The notes under the pieces were generated by a model. It was not told the DNA's origin, made no database searches, and saw only the letters and a list, made by a program, of their open reading frames with translations. From JANMCE01 sp031410595 (lineage in GTDB: Bacteria; Actinomycetota; Acidimicrobiia; Acidimicrobiales; Ilumatobacteraceae): DNA of 64,000 bases. Below, in pieces: positions 15,107 to 24,571 of this stretch. Each line of letters opens with the position of its first letter. Positions within the stretch are counted from its first letter, which is position 1. Where the stretch lies: positions 1-64,000 of the forward strand of contig JANNZM010000004.1 in the NCBI GenBank assembly GCA_031410595.1. The letters run 5' to 3'. The translations under genes and the position numbers were made by a program.

Positions 15107-17781
15107 CGGCGTCGGCCTCCGAGCCGGCTCGTAACGGACAGGCGAACCAGCGACCACAACAGGTCAGAACGCGAACTCTCAGCTGCGCTGAGCACCTCTC
15201 GCATCAGTTGTGTTTGTCTGGAAACGGGAAGTGCCGCGCAGGAAGCACAGCTACCGGGAGCGTGGCCAATGAGGCTGCCGATTGCCTCGGCGAGACCGCG
15301 CTGGAAGGGATGCTTGGACACGTGATGAGCAGCGGCCTTGGCCGATGGCTCGGCATGTCCTGGGACCGCGCCCGCGGTGGCCAGTTGCAGCATCACGACA
15401 TCAGCATTCGTGTCGCCCACTGCGAACCGAATTTCGGGTTTGCCGAGATCGTCCTGCAAGCGAGTGAGCCCGACGGCCTTGGTGATTCGACGGGGCACAA
15501 GGTCGAGTTGCGCGTCACCTTCAATCACACTGAAGTTGGTCTTCACCCCGGCGAGCGCTTGCTCGATGACCGAGCTGGCGTACTGGTAGTCAGCGCTCCC
15601 ACGGCGCGCAACACACCGAAGAGAAGCGAGCCGATCATCATCGAGTTGCACGCGGCTATCGGCAAGGAACCCCTCGCGGAGGGTATGCAGATCGGCGAGC
15701 TCGTCAACCGTAAGCAGGTTCTCACTGCCGGTAGGAGTGGAGATCACGCCGCCGTACTCGGCAACGATGCCGGCGACGGGGTACTCGGTCCGGCGACGAT
15801 CAACATCGGCATAGCTGCGCCCAGTGACCAATACCGGACGAAAGCCGTGCCGGCAAAGCGCACGAAGCGACAACATGCTCTGTACCGTCGGTGCCGGAAA
15901 TCCCATGGCGTCAGATTCGACAACACCATCGATATCGAGGGCACACAACGGACCGGTCGACGGACAGGTGACATCATGCAAGAGACTGCCGGCAAGATAC
16001 GACCGTACGGCGGTGGCCCGCTGTCGTCGGATTTCGTGTCGATCGTTGTGATCGGCCCGGCGCATATCCCAGAGGTGGACCAGCTGGTAAGCCAGCCACT
16101 TTTCCGGGCTGATGGACTCTGCGGTAAGCGTTTCGAAATCACGCCGGGCTACGCCGTCGTAGGACGCCGCTCCGGTCTGCAGCGACGCACCCACAAGGTC
16201 GAATGCGGCGTCGTAACAGGCCAGGTCACGATTGGAAAACGTGCGGGTGGCGTTGTCGAGCTTTACCACGGTGTTGTCCGGTCCGGACATCCATGTGGCA
16301 TGACGAACGCCGCCGTCGATGATGCTGTCGCGAGCAGGCGTCAATGCCCGACGCACGAGGGGTTCCACCACAGCGATGCGGGCGACCGGCCAAAGCCGCC
16401 CGAACACCTTGCTGAACTCGTTGGTAGCGACCTCCCAGACGGGCTGGCGTCCGCGCAAATCGGCTGAGCGGTCCATGGGAGCGCCGAGGGCCTCAGAACG
16501 CTCTGCAACGTAACGGACAAGATCGTGCGGCGACGGCGTAATCGGCTCGCCGGCTTCCCAGAGCGCCACGCCGTCGGCGACACCGAAGAGAGTCGGCGCC
16601 CACGACGGGAGGGCTGCTTTGACCTGCTGGTCGAACTGACCGAAGTAGCCAAGACCGACACCTCGTGCAATGACATCCGCGTCGATCCGGGTTGACGTCG
16701 CCGTATCAACGCCAGCGACGCGGTATCGACCCTGCATGTGCCCACGCCCGAGCAGCTCCGGAAGCGACGTCACCTCGACGCTCTCGATACTTGCGCCCGG
16801 ATGGACGTGGGCGTATGCGGCACCCACAGACGAGGGGCTCAGCCGATCGTTGATGGACCACTCAGCCAGCGACAGTGTGACCACGTCAAACGGCTTGAGC
16901 GAGGACGGAACGGTTTCTGCGCCCATCAACGGCACGAACAGTGTGAGGTGTGCAGGGCGAACACCTGCCTTCGTCAGCCACTCTGCGGCCGACCGAAGCG
17001 CTCCTCCGGTAGTGGGCGGATCATCGACAAGTACGACGGCGGCGTTTTGCCCTGCAGCCTGGGCCAGCGTGCGTCGAAAGCCGTGATCAGCCCGTGAGCC
17101 CGGACGCACCGATACGGAGTGCACATCGACGTAGCCAGCTTGACGAAAGCTGTTCGCACACATTGGTGCGAGGTAGCTGCCTGAGGTGCGCAGACCAACG
17201 ACCAGGATTGGGCAACGGATCTCACCCCGTAACGCTACGAACTTGTCGACGAATCGAGTCATGTCGTCGGGGTGCTGATCGAAGCTGCGGAAACAGGAAG
17301 GCGACCGGGCCAACGACGCACGCAGGGCCTTCGGCTGCTTTGCCAGGCGCTGACCGATATCGACCAACCGCTCATGCTCGCCACTCCGGTCGGCATCATC
17401 ACCAGCGAGCGTCTGGGCCAATGCCCACGCATCGTCACGCAGCTCCAAGAGGGATGCGCGGCGGCGAGCGCGGGTCAGCGCACGATCGAACAACGAGACC
17501 GCGACGCTCGGGACAATCATCGCCGAACGCGGACCACCGCTCAGAAAGCCGGCTGCTTGTCGAAGTGGCGTTCCGTGACCGTCAAGGAAGTCTTCCAGGA
17601 TCTGGCTGATGCCAACCACTGCGAGGTAGCCATTGAGCCGATCTCCGTTGGTTAGTGCTTCTGCACCAAGTGCAGCGAGTTCCTGGCCATTGAGCAGGAG
17701 GTCGGAAGAGGCAACCGACTCGCTGGCTCGGCCATCCCGGCGCAGCTTTGCCGCCTGCGAGTCTTCGACAAGCACAACCAT
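15103..17781 (-). CDS. Three-part enzyme: phosphoribosyltransferase, kinase-like middle, HAD phosphatase
   Basis: 892 residues. About 165-290: a PRTase-type fold with PILVVGLRTSGSYLAP and the PRPP-binding loop AAVVLVDDPPTTGGALRSA. About 350-600: a region with RGVGLGYFGQFDQQV, DGVALWEAGEP and, later, VVKLDNATRTFSNRDLACYD, whose order recalls an APH-like kinase but without certain catalytic residues. About 612-820: a HAD hydrolase with LCALDIDGVVES, PVLVTGRSYADVDRRR and FAVGDTNADVVML. A Cys/His-rich tail follows (GSCASCAAL). PRTase and HAD modules occur together in ter-linked nucleoside-like biosynthetic operons; a similar synthesis of a phosphoribosyl compound for the glycan is inferred. The start is two bases after the GT2 stop. 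Confidence 0.8.
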   Translation of the reverse strand: MVVLVEDSQAAKLRRDGRASESVASSDLLLNGQELAALGAEALTNGDRLNGYLAVVGISQILEDFLDGHGTPLRQAAGFLSGGPRSAMIVPSVAVSLFDRALTRARRRASLLELRDDAWALAQTLAGDDADRSGEHERLVDIGQRLAKQPKALRASLARSPSCFRSFDQHPDDMTRFVDKFVALRGEIRCPILVVGLRTSGSYLAPMCANSFRQAGYVDVHSVSVRPGSRADHGFRRTLAQAAGQNAAVVLVDDPPTTGGALRSAAEWLTKAGVRPAHLTLFVPLMGAETVPSSLKPFDVVTLSLAEWSINDRLSPSSVGAAYAHVHPGASIESVEVTSLPELLGRGHMQGRYRVAGVDTATSTRIDADVIARGVGLGYFGQFDQQVKAALPSWAPTLFGVADGVALWEAGEPITPSPHDLVRYVAERSEALGAPMDRSADLRGRQPVWEVATNEFSKVFGRLWPVARIAVVEPLVRRALTPARDSIIDGGVRHATWMSGPDNTVVKLDNATRTFSNRDLACYDAAFDLVGASLQTGAASYDGVARRDFETLTAESISPEKWLAYQLVHLWDMRRADHNDRHEIRRQRATAVRSYLAGSLLHDVTCPSTGPLCALDIDGVVESDAMGFPAPTVQSMLSLRALCRHGFRPVLVTGRSYADVDRRRTEYPVAGIVAEYGGVISTPTGSENLLTVDELADLHTLREGFLADSRVQLDDDRLASLRCVARRGSADYQYASSVIEQALAGVKTNFSVIEGDAQLDLVPRRITKAVGLTRLQDDLGKPEIRFAVGDTNADVVMLQLATAGAVPGHAEPSAKAAAHHVSKHPFQRGLAEAIGSLIGHAPGSCASCAALPVSRQTQLMREVLSAAESSRSDLLWSLVRLSVTSRLGGRRR

Positions 17782-17783
17782 TT

Positions 17784-18596
17784 TCAGTGCGACTCTGTGT
17801 GCCCGCTACGTCCTCCGGCAGCGGTAGCGGCGAGTGCACTTTCGCGACCGTTGCGACGCGGGAGATCGATGACGAGCGCTGGATTGCCGGTAGGCGCTGA
17901 AGGGGCCTGGCGAGGGGCCACGAGACCGGGGCGGGCTCGCTCGCTCGCCATGGTGCGCATGACACGAACACCGTCGCGGAAGGTACGCAGATTCGACACA
18001 CCCGTGGTGCGTTGGCGTTCGGTGCTTGGCACTTCGGTGACCCTGAGGCCGGTGCGAACCGCGCGCAGGACGAGCTGAGTTTCGATTTCGAAACCTTCTG
18101 CATCAAGGGCGAGTACATCGAGATGCTCGCGCCAAAAGGCGCAGTAGCCGTAGCAGAGATCGGTGAAATGGGTGCCGAATAGGGTGTTGGCGCTCCGGAG
18201 AATCACCCGGTGGCCGGCACCGCGGACAAAGGTGATGTCTTCGCTGGAACCGCCCGTCATGAAGCGTGAGCCCTTCACGAACTCGAACCCGGCTTCAAGC
18301 ATGGACACGAATCGGGCGATTTCGTCTGCGATCATGCTGCCGTCGGCGTCGATCATCACGATGATGTCGCTCGTTGCGGCATTGAACCCGGCGCGTAACG
18401 CCGAACCCTTGCCAGGTCGACGCTCCCGCACCACCACGATGTCGGGCCGAGTGTGCACTGCCACTTCGATGGTCTTATCTGTAGACGAGCCATCAACGAG
18501 CACCACCTCCGTCACCATGGAGGGAAGTTCGCGAAGCACATTCGCAATGTTCTGCTCCTCATTCTTTGCGGGAATGATAACGCTGATCGTGGTCAT
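17784..18596 (-). CDS. Family 2 glycosyltransferase (dolichyl-phosphate sugar synthase-like)
   Basis: 270 residues. Seen: TISVIIPAKNEEQNIANVLR (nucleotide-sugar site), VVLVDGSSTDKTIEVA, GKGSALRAGFNAATSDIIVM and MIDADGSM (DxD-like), then YGYCAFWREHLDVL, ETQLVLRAVRTGLRVTEVPS. This matches cytoplasmic enzymes that move a sugar from an NDP donor to a polyprenyl phosphate; no C-terminal membrane helix is present. AGGT precedes the ATG. First gene of the run GT2, PRTase-HAD, flippase-kinase, deacetylase, which are two bases apart or overlapping. A promoter with a palindrome lies about 200 bases upstream. Confidence 0.9.
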   Translation of the reverse strand: MTTISVIIPAKNEEQNIANVLRELPSMVTEVVLVDGSSTDKTIEVAVHTRPDIVVVRERRPGKGSALRAGFNAATSDIIVMIDADGSMIADEIARFVSMLEAGFEFVKGSRFMTGGSSEDITFVRGAGHRVILRSANTLFGTHFTDLCYGYCAFWREHLDVLALDAEGFEIETQLVLRAVRTGLRVTEVPSTERQRTTGVSNLRTFRDGVRVMRTMASERARPGLVAPRQAPSAPTGNPALVIDLPRRNGRESALAATAAGGRSGHTESH

Positions 18597-19432
18597 TGTT
18601 TTCTACCTATCTGCCAGTTAAGTCCAGTAACACCAGCGCCACATGCAACATTCGTTCGAGGCAGTAGTGACGAGATGTCACCACATGTTCCGTGTAACGC
18701 ATCCCTTCAAAGAGCCGTTCCGCCTGTTTTCGTACCTTGACCGAAACGGTTGAGGGTCGTGAACAGTCGGTGTCGTTGAACGAACTAGGGAGACTTAACC
18801 GGAGAGGCTCGGCCTCTGTCAAGGAAGCGCCGAGGCACCGATTTTGCTTCCTTAACGTAAATCTATAGGTCACACGACCTAGAGATTTTGCTTTTTTCCA
18901 CGAACTTTCTGTTAGCAAATGCTGGCTCTTTCAACGGTCCGTGACCGCCCGAATGCGCTCAGCGCTACAAGGCAATCCGTACTGTGACGACCGACACCTA
19001 CTAATGAGTGATGACCACTCAGGTCTTGTGAAGACAAAGACCGATGCCAGAGACGTTCTTGACCTCCTGGAAACGCGAAAGAGGGCCAAATGGACCTGGC
19101 ACGACGTGGAGAGACGCGTGACATCGTTTGGCGGTCATTCCCAGCACATAGAGTGGCGTGGGCTCGACTCTTCTCACCCGGCCAAATGTGCGCCATCAAT
19201 TCCATCAAGAGAGCCCAGCCGAGACACAACGTGCACCCGGTCCAACGGGGACGCTCGAACATTCCTTCTTTGCGGCCGCTGACCCTGAGAACAGATTGAC
19301 CGAAACCAAATGGAGAACGTTCTATCGGCACGTCACTTGACGAAACTCGGGCAGCATTCGAGGAATGACTTACCCACATGCAACGGATCATTCATGTGGC
19401 GGAATCGACCGTAGCCGACACGACAGGAGTCC
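18597..19432. other. 836-bp gap without a supported gene
   Basis: Visibly lower GC around 18830-18910 than in the flanking genes. It holds the GT2 promoter, a hairpin TAGGTC-ACAC-GACCTA (18866-18881) followed on the plus strand by a T-rich stretch, and CCACATG-N12-CATGTGG (19374-19399) just past the secreted hydrolase stop, which may be its terminator although it lacks a U-tract. Short open frames here have no ribosome site and resemble no family known to me; some may be decayed DNA. Confidence 0.5.
18793..18822 (-). promoter_or_regulatory. Promoter of the glycan operon with a palindrome in its spacer
   Basis: Reading the minus strand, TTGACA (18822-18817) and TTAAGT (18798-18793) are 18 bases apart. 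A perfect 6-bp inverted repeat, AGAGGC-N3-GCCTCT (18803-18817), fills most of the spacer, where a repressor would block polymerase. The predicted leader to the GT2 start at 18596 is about 190 bases. Confidence 0.5.
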
Positions 19433-21973
19433 TCAGATTGTGGCTACGTTGTCGAATCGAGCGGTGTCGGTCGCCGCAACGTCGGCACCGGCTTCAAGCT
19501 CGAGCCTTACGGAGGCAAGTGGGATGGGATTGGGCTGCGAGAAGAATGTCGTCCAGGTACCCGGGGTCGTCGCACCGCTGGCGTACTCCCAGTAAAGGGT
19601 GCCGGCCGACTCTCGAAACCGCACCCACTGCATGGCGGTTACATTGTATGCCGGGTAAGAAGGTGTGAGATTGGTCAGTCCGGCGCCTGCGTTCACCCAT
19701 GCCGAAATGGCGCTGCCCGCAATGAAGAACTGCGCCTCATGGGTGGCATCTGCCCGCAACCGCACGGTGGTCTCGCCGAACGTAGCTCCACCGTCACCAT
19801 TGTTCGCAGCGCGAAGTACTTGTACCTGCACCGAACGTCCCACCTGATTGAACGGGTAGGCACCCTTGAGCAGGGCATTGGTCCACGCGCCAGGCGGGTG
19901 GCTGATCTGTAACTCCTTATCGGCAGCCACGATCGTGGAGCCATCGACCAGCGGGATCCACTGTGCCGGATCAATGGAATTGTTGGTGAAGGAGTCGTTC
20001 GGTCCGGTCGTTGAGGCAGGCACGGTGCCGAGCAGGGCTTCAATGGCTGCGGCGACGGCAGACGCGTCCGGCATGGTGAGATAAAACTGATTGCCAGCAC
20101 CAGTCGCAAACGTGTTGGCGCCACTGGGTACCGCAATGCTGTTGGTGCCGGGGCCCACCTCTACGAGCTTGTTGTCCGTCGGTCGAATGGCGTGGTAGAG
20201 GGCGACGAGGTCATAGCTGGGGATGTAGTTGTTCGGTCCGACGAATGCCTCGTAGGCCGCTCGTACCGGTGACGTCGCGGACTGGTTCGCCGAGATGGTT
20301 TGCCCGGTGAACACAACGTTGCCGATCTCGAAGCCGGCGTACACCACTTTCGTCGGCCACGTGGCCGCCACCGTTTGCGCAGCTGCGGCATTGCCCGCGA
20401 AGTTGATTTCGCCAGCGAAAGACGGATAGCCACCTCCCATCACCACGAGCGTTTTGACCTTCTGAGCCACCAACGCACTGCCGGCGAGCGCGCTGATGCC
20501 GTCGGCAGGAGAGGCCAGCAGCGTCGCAAGATTCTCCTGGTACCCCGCCTCAACCATCACGACGCTCCCGTTCGGTTGGTTCGCCAGCGCTTGTCGGAAG
20601 ACGGTGACAGCGCTTGTCGGCGTGGTCGGTGGGCTCAGCGCTTTCGCAGCACATGGCGTGGCGAATTCTACGGTGTTGACGTCGGTGCCGTTGTTGGGCA
20701 AATCGGTACCGATCGGCACGTTCCCAAACCCGTACCACTGGGCGACGGCCGCGGCGCATTTCCAGGAGGCAGCGGCAACCGTAGGTCGGTCAGACCGTGT
20801 GTTGATACCGATGGCCACAACCTGGGCCTCGCCCTTCAACTGAAAACCGAACGCCGTCGCGAGTGTTCCCACATCGTCGGCATCGCTGAACAGATCGGTA
20901 TCCACAATCACGGGAACCGGACCGACCGGTGCGGCTGCCGTGGCAAACGTTCGGTCAGCCGAAGTTCTGAGCTGCCCAGCAGCGTTCTTGCTCTTCACCC
21001 GATAGTGGTAGGTGGTTGATGCGACCAGACCCGTGAGTCCTTGGACATGGGCGATAACGAGGGAAGGGTTGAGGGCGGTAACCGATCCGTACTTGGTAGT
21101 TGGTCCGTACTCAACCTGAGTATCGGCAGCCTGGTCGGTCGTCCAGCTGATGGTGGCACCCGATGGTGTGACCGCACTCGCTGCAATGGCCGAAATCAGA
21201 GGCGGGTTGGTTGTCGCTGATGCGGCGCGGAGTGCAAGCAGAATCCCATCGGCGAAGTCCTGTGTGGTCGATACTGTCGCCAATTTCGTTCCGGTCGAGC
21301 CCGCTGTCGCTTGGTTCCCGAAGTGAACGCTCCCCGAACGACTTCCGCCGTTCGACACGGTACCGACTCGAGTCAGGCCAGACGGAGCGGTCCAGGTCGT
21401 GCCGTTCGCGCCACCGCGATAGCCGAAGTAGTGCGCAACCAGCACCGTATTGGCTGTGGTCGTAGTGACCGACGGCGCGACAACTGTTGTCGTTGTCGGA
21501 ACGGAGTCGAGGCCAGCCACAACGTCGACGGGGTTCGCAAGATCGACACCGACCCACGAGGAGAGCAGTGCCACTCCTCCGACGGGCACGCTGGTTGTGA
21601 ATAAGTAACTGCTCTCGCCAGTGGCGAAGGCGTGGCGGTACACCGCGAGCGAGTCACTGGTTGCGTGGTTGGTTCGATTGACCAACGTCCAACCGGCCGG
21701 GGGCGTAATGGTTGGCTGAACAGTCGCGCCCGTGGCACCGATCCCGATGGTCGCAAGAACGAGGTCACCAGCGACGGTGCCGGTAGGGGTCGCCAGACTG
21801 ATCGTCGTGGTACTGGTGGACGCATAGGAAAAGACGGTGGCCGGGCCGCGAGACGTCACCGCCGCGCTGGCCGGGGATGCTCCCGCTACGGCCGTCAGTA
21901 CGGCCAGGGGCGCGCCACAAATGACCACCATGATTGAGCGCCAAAAAGAAGAAATCCGCCGGGACTCCGCCAT
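19433..21973 (-). CDS. Secreted multidomain nucleoside hydrolase with fibronectin-III-like and lectin-like domains
   Basis: About 846 residues from the ATG at 21973, preceded by GGAGG. The signal peptide has a basic start (ESRRISSFWRS), a hydrophobic core and ASPASAAV as likely cleavage site. Then a beta-rich Thr/Val/Gly domain to about 245; an FnIII-like domain (SAVTPSGATISWTTDQAADT, TTYHYRVKSKNAAG); a nucleoside-hydrolase domain with PVIVDTDLFSDADDVGTLAT (metal Asp cluster), VVMVEAGYQENLATLLASP and TLVVMGGGYPSF; and a C-terminal beta-sandwich with NDSFTNNSIDPAQWIPL, as in concanavalin/laminin-G-type modules. No LPXTG or C-terminal anchor. Probably releases bases from nucleosides or a nucleoside-like glycan outside the cell; the substrate is unknown. 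Confidence 0.85.
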   Translation of the reverse strand: MAESRRISSFWRSIMVVICGAPLAVLTAVAGASPASAAVTSRGPATVFSYASTSTTTISLATPTGTVAGDLVLATIGIGATGATVQPTITPPAGWTLVNRTNHATSDSLAVYRHAFATGESSYLFTTSVPVGGVALLSSWVGVDLANPVDVVAGLDSVPTTTTVVAPSVTTTTANTVLVAHYFGYRGGANGTTWTAPSGLTRVGTVSNGGSRSGSVHFGNQATAGSTGTKLATVSTTQDFADGILLALRAASATTNPPLISAIAASAVTPSGATISWTTDQAADTQVEYGPTTKYGSVTALNPSLVIAHVQGLTGLVASTTYHYRVKSKNAAGQLRTSADRTFATAAAPVGPVPVIVDTDLFSDADDVGTLATAFGFQLKGEAQVVAIGINTRSDRPTVAAASWKCAAAVAQWYGFGNVPIGTDLPNNGTDVNTVEFATPCAAKALSPPTTPTSAVTVFRQALANQPNGSVVMVEAGYQENLATLLASPADGISALAGSALVAQKVKTLVVMGGGYPSFAGEINFAGNAAAAQTVAATWPTKVVYAGFEIGNVVFTGQTISANQSATSPVRAAYEAFVGPNNYIPSYDLVALYHAIRPTDNKLVEVGPGTNSIAVPSGANTFATGAGNQFYLTMPDASAVAAAIEALLGTVPASTTGPNDSFTNNSIDPAQWIPLVDGSTIVAADKELQISHPPGAWTNALLKGAYPFNQVGRSVQVQVLRAANNGDGGATFGETTVRLRADATHEAQFFIAGSAISAWVNAGAGLTNLTPSYPAYNVTAMQWVRFRESAGTLYWEYASGATTPGTWTTFFSQPNPIPLASVRLELEAGADVAATDTARFDNVATI

Positions 21974-22058
21974 ACCTTTGTCCTCCGCCTGAAGCAATCC
22001 GCAATGCTGCCGCTACAAGGGTAGACACTTCTTGACCGATTTCTAAGGGCCGGACGAC

Positions 22059-24299
22059 CTAACCGACCGGCGTGGTCCAGGCCCTGCGTTCCCAACGCGT
22101 GCGCGCATACGCAACGGGGCCAAGCAGCATGCCGCGACGCTCTGCCCACACCAGTTCGCTGGGATAGTCAGTGGGCATGTTCTGCACCTTGGCCGACGAC
22201 GGACCGACCATATGGGCCACGCCACCAACGGCACGTTTGGCGATAGTAAAGAACGACATTGGATGATGCACAACGACACTCGTCAGGTAGGCCGTGAGGC
22301 CGACGCCGTAGCCGGACATCTGTCTCTTGACGGAGCCGTAGGTCTTGTTGTGGAAGTGACGGATGATGGCCGAGGGCGCGTACGCGAGCTGGCGACCATG
22401 CATGATGACCTCGTGGAAGGCAGCAAGATCGTCGCCGCCTCTCGCCATCGTTCCGGTGCCCAGGCAGCTGTCAAAGCCACCGACGTCGCGGAGGTACGAG
22501 GTGCGAAACGCCATGTTTGCGCCCGAGCCGAGAACTCCCGCCGCGAATGGGTAGAGGGGGCTGTCGTGGCGATGATTGACCATGTCGAAGAGGCGGGGCT
22601 GGTATCCCTTGGTGAAACCGAGACCGTCCTCGGTCCAGAGCTGCTCTCGCGTCTCAAGTTCGGCCGGCACAATCATGCCCGTGACGCACACGACATCATG
22701 GCCGGTGTGAAAGCCTTGCAGAAGGCTGGCCAACCACGCCGGATCGGCCAGCACATCATCGTCGGTGAAGGCGACGAACTCATCTCGAACATACGGTAGC
22801 GACGCATTGTGGGCGATGCCGAGACCGGGGCGATCTTCGCGTACGTAGGTGATGCCATGCGCTTGCCCATACGGGCCGGTCAGGAGTTCCTGGGTGCGGT
22901 CGTCACTGGGTGCATTGTCGACCACGATGATGCTGGCCGGGCGAACAGTCTGCGCAGCTATGGTCGACAAACAGCGCTGCAAAATATCGGTGCGGTTCCG
23001 CGTGGCAATCACCACCGCAATGCGATCGGTCGGTGGAACCGGCCGTTCGAAGGCGGCAGGTTCAAGACCGGCCGCGGTCAGCGTTGATGGACAAGAAAGA
23101 CCCCGACCGACGGCGTTCTCGCTGATCGCACCAGCAAGCTCGGACCACACGGTCCGCGCCAGCGCCTCTGCGGAGCGGCCGTCGAGGTTGATGGCGAGCT
23201 GACCGATCGGAACGCCGTCAATGCGAACCAGTGCCCGAACTATCGCAAACGTGTCGTCCGGTTCCGGATGCAGGCGAAGCGGACCGACCAGCTCGAGGTC
23301 GGCGACGGCAACCGGCCGAAAGTCCTCGGCCGATGCCGCCTTCGCCGGAGCCGTACTCGCTGATGCGGGTGAGGGTGGGGCCGAGCGAAGCCGACGCCAT
23401 TCCGGAAGGTAGCCGGCGGCAAAGGCCACCAAGCCCGACACGATGAGCCCGGCGCGCGCTGGACCATACGTGTCGCCTCGCATCAACGAGAGCACGCCCT
23501 TGAGAGCACCGCCGGGCAACACCTTGGCAACGTACGAACGTTCACTCGACATGCCATCGCCGGTACCAACCAGGCTTGAGACAAACGCCTTTGACAGACC
23601 TTCAGCGCGGCAACGGGAATGAAAGTAGCGGACCGACGCCCGAGACTTCGGCACGAAGTGGTGCACAACCGCACCGGGCTCGTGCAGCACCTTGCCGGTC
23701 GGCTGATGCTGACGAGCACGAATGCAGAGCTCTGTCTCCTCACAGCCGAGCGGCGTGCTACCCCGTCGACCAAGCTGGGTCTGGAAGCCACCAACTGCTG
23801 CGAACACCGAACGGCGAACGGACATGTTGGCGCCGATGGGATTGCGAATCTCGCCCTTGGCAGTGGGTAGACCGCGATAGCTGCAACCGACGACCCAGTC
23901 GAACTCCACCGGGAACCAACGTGGCCGGCCAGACTCCCATGAAGGAACGACGAGACCACCAACCGCCAGAACACTGGCGTCGTCGTAACAACGCACGAGA
24001 TGCTCGATCCACTCCCGTTCAGCCGAGGCATCGTCATCGAGGAACGCAATGACATCACCGGCCGCGTGCTCAATACCGGTGTTCCTTGCCCCGGATAGTC
24101 CTTGGCCCTGGGTGTTTGCGACCACTTTCACGTCGGCAAATTCGGCCTGGGATCGCTCAAGCAACTCGCTGTTGTGGTCGATCACCAAGATGGTCTCAAG
24201 CGCTTGGACCGACTGCTTTGCCACCGAATCGACGGCCGCACGCAGCAACTCCCACCGATCCATCGTGTAGGCGCAGATTACGACCGACAACGTAGTCAT
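22059..24299 (-). CDS. Double GT2 glycosyltransferase
   Basis: 746 residues from the ATG at 24299, where the family sequence begins (MTTLSVVICAYTMDRW); the open frame further upstream is unlike protein. The first GT2 domain (about 1-270) has LETILVIDHNSELLERS, ARNTGIEHAAGDVIAFLDDD and GCEETELCIRAR. A middle domain (about 330-425) carries a short hydrophobic segment and an Ala-rich linker. The second GT2 domain (about 430-745) has DRIAVVIATRNRTDILQRCL, IIVVDNAPSDDRT, FVAFTDDDVLADPAWL and GGDDLAAFHEVIMHGR. Two catalytic centres in one chain suggest successive sugar additions to one acceptor. It heads the minus-strand run leading into the secreted hydrolase. Confidence 0.88.
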   Translation of the reverse strand: MTTLSVVICAYTMDRWELLRAAVDSVAKQSVQALETILVIDHNSELLERSQAEFADVKVVANTQGQGLSGARNTGIEHAAGDVIAFLDDDASAEREWIEHLVRCYDDASVLAVGGLVVPSWESGRPRWFPVEFDWVVGCSYRGLPTAKGEIRNPIGANMSVRRSVFAAVGGFQTQLGRRGSTPLGCEETELCIRARQHQPTGKVLHEPGAVVHHFVPKSRASVRYFHSRCRAEGLSKAFVSSLVGTGDGMSSERSYVAKVLPGGALKGVLSLMRGDTYGPARAGLIVSGLVAFAAGYLPEWRRLRSAPPSPASASTAPAKAASAEDFRPVAVADLELVGPLRLHPEPDDTFAIVRALVRIDGVPIGQLAINLDGRSAEALARTVWSELAGAISENAVGRGLSCPSTLTAAGLEPAAFERPVPPTDRIAVVIATRNRTDILQRCLSTIAAQTVRPASIIVVDNAPSDDRTQELLTGPYGQAHGITYVREDRPGLGIAHNASLPYVRDEFVAFTDDDVLADPAWLASLLQGFHTGHDVVCVTGMIVPAELETREQLWTEDGLGFTKGYQPRLFDMVNHRHDSPLYPFAAGVLGSGANMAFRTSYLRDVGGFDSCLGTGTMARGGDDLAAFHEVIMHGRQLAYAPSAIIRHFHNKTYGSVKRQMSGYGVGLTAYLTSVVVHHPMSFFTIAKRAVGGVAHMVGPSSAKVQNMPTDYPSELVWAERRGMLLGPVAYARTRWERRAWTTPVG

Positions 24300-24571
24300 G
24301 GTCGCAAGGTCGATGAACTGCGACCGGCAGAGGGTAGGGGCATGGGGGTTCGATCTCGATTCGGGGGGACACGCGAGCGTTCGCAAGGGTACTGCCGGGT
24401 TGCTGGGCGAACGCCCGAGAAAACAGCCATCTGCGGCATTCTTGAGAGTTGCCAGACAGTTGCCACCCGCGACCACCGCCGGCTTCATTTCACGGTGCGG
24501 CGCGGTGTGAGAACGACACAGACGGCCCGCGTCGGCCAGAATGGCGGCGAACAACCAACGCAGGAGGATTG

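Noticed and set aside
18941..19282. 113-codon open frame on the plus strand in the long gap
   Set aside because: No ribosome site or TAnnnT box at the right distance, no recognisable family, and overlapping frames of similar length on the other strand; treated as chance or decayed sequence.
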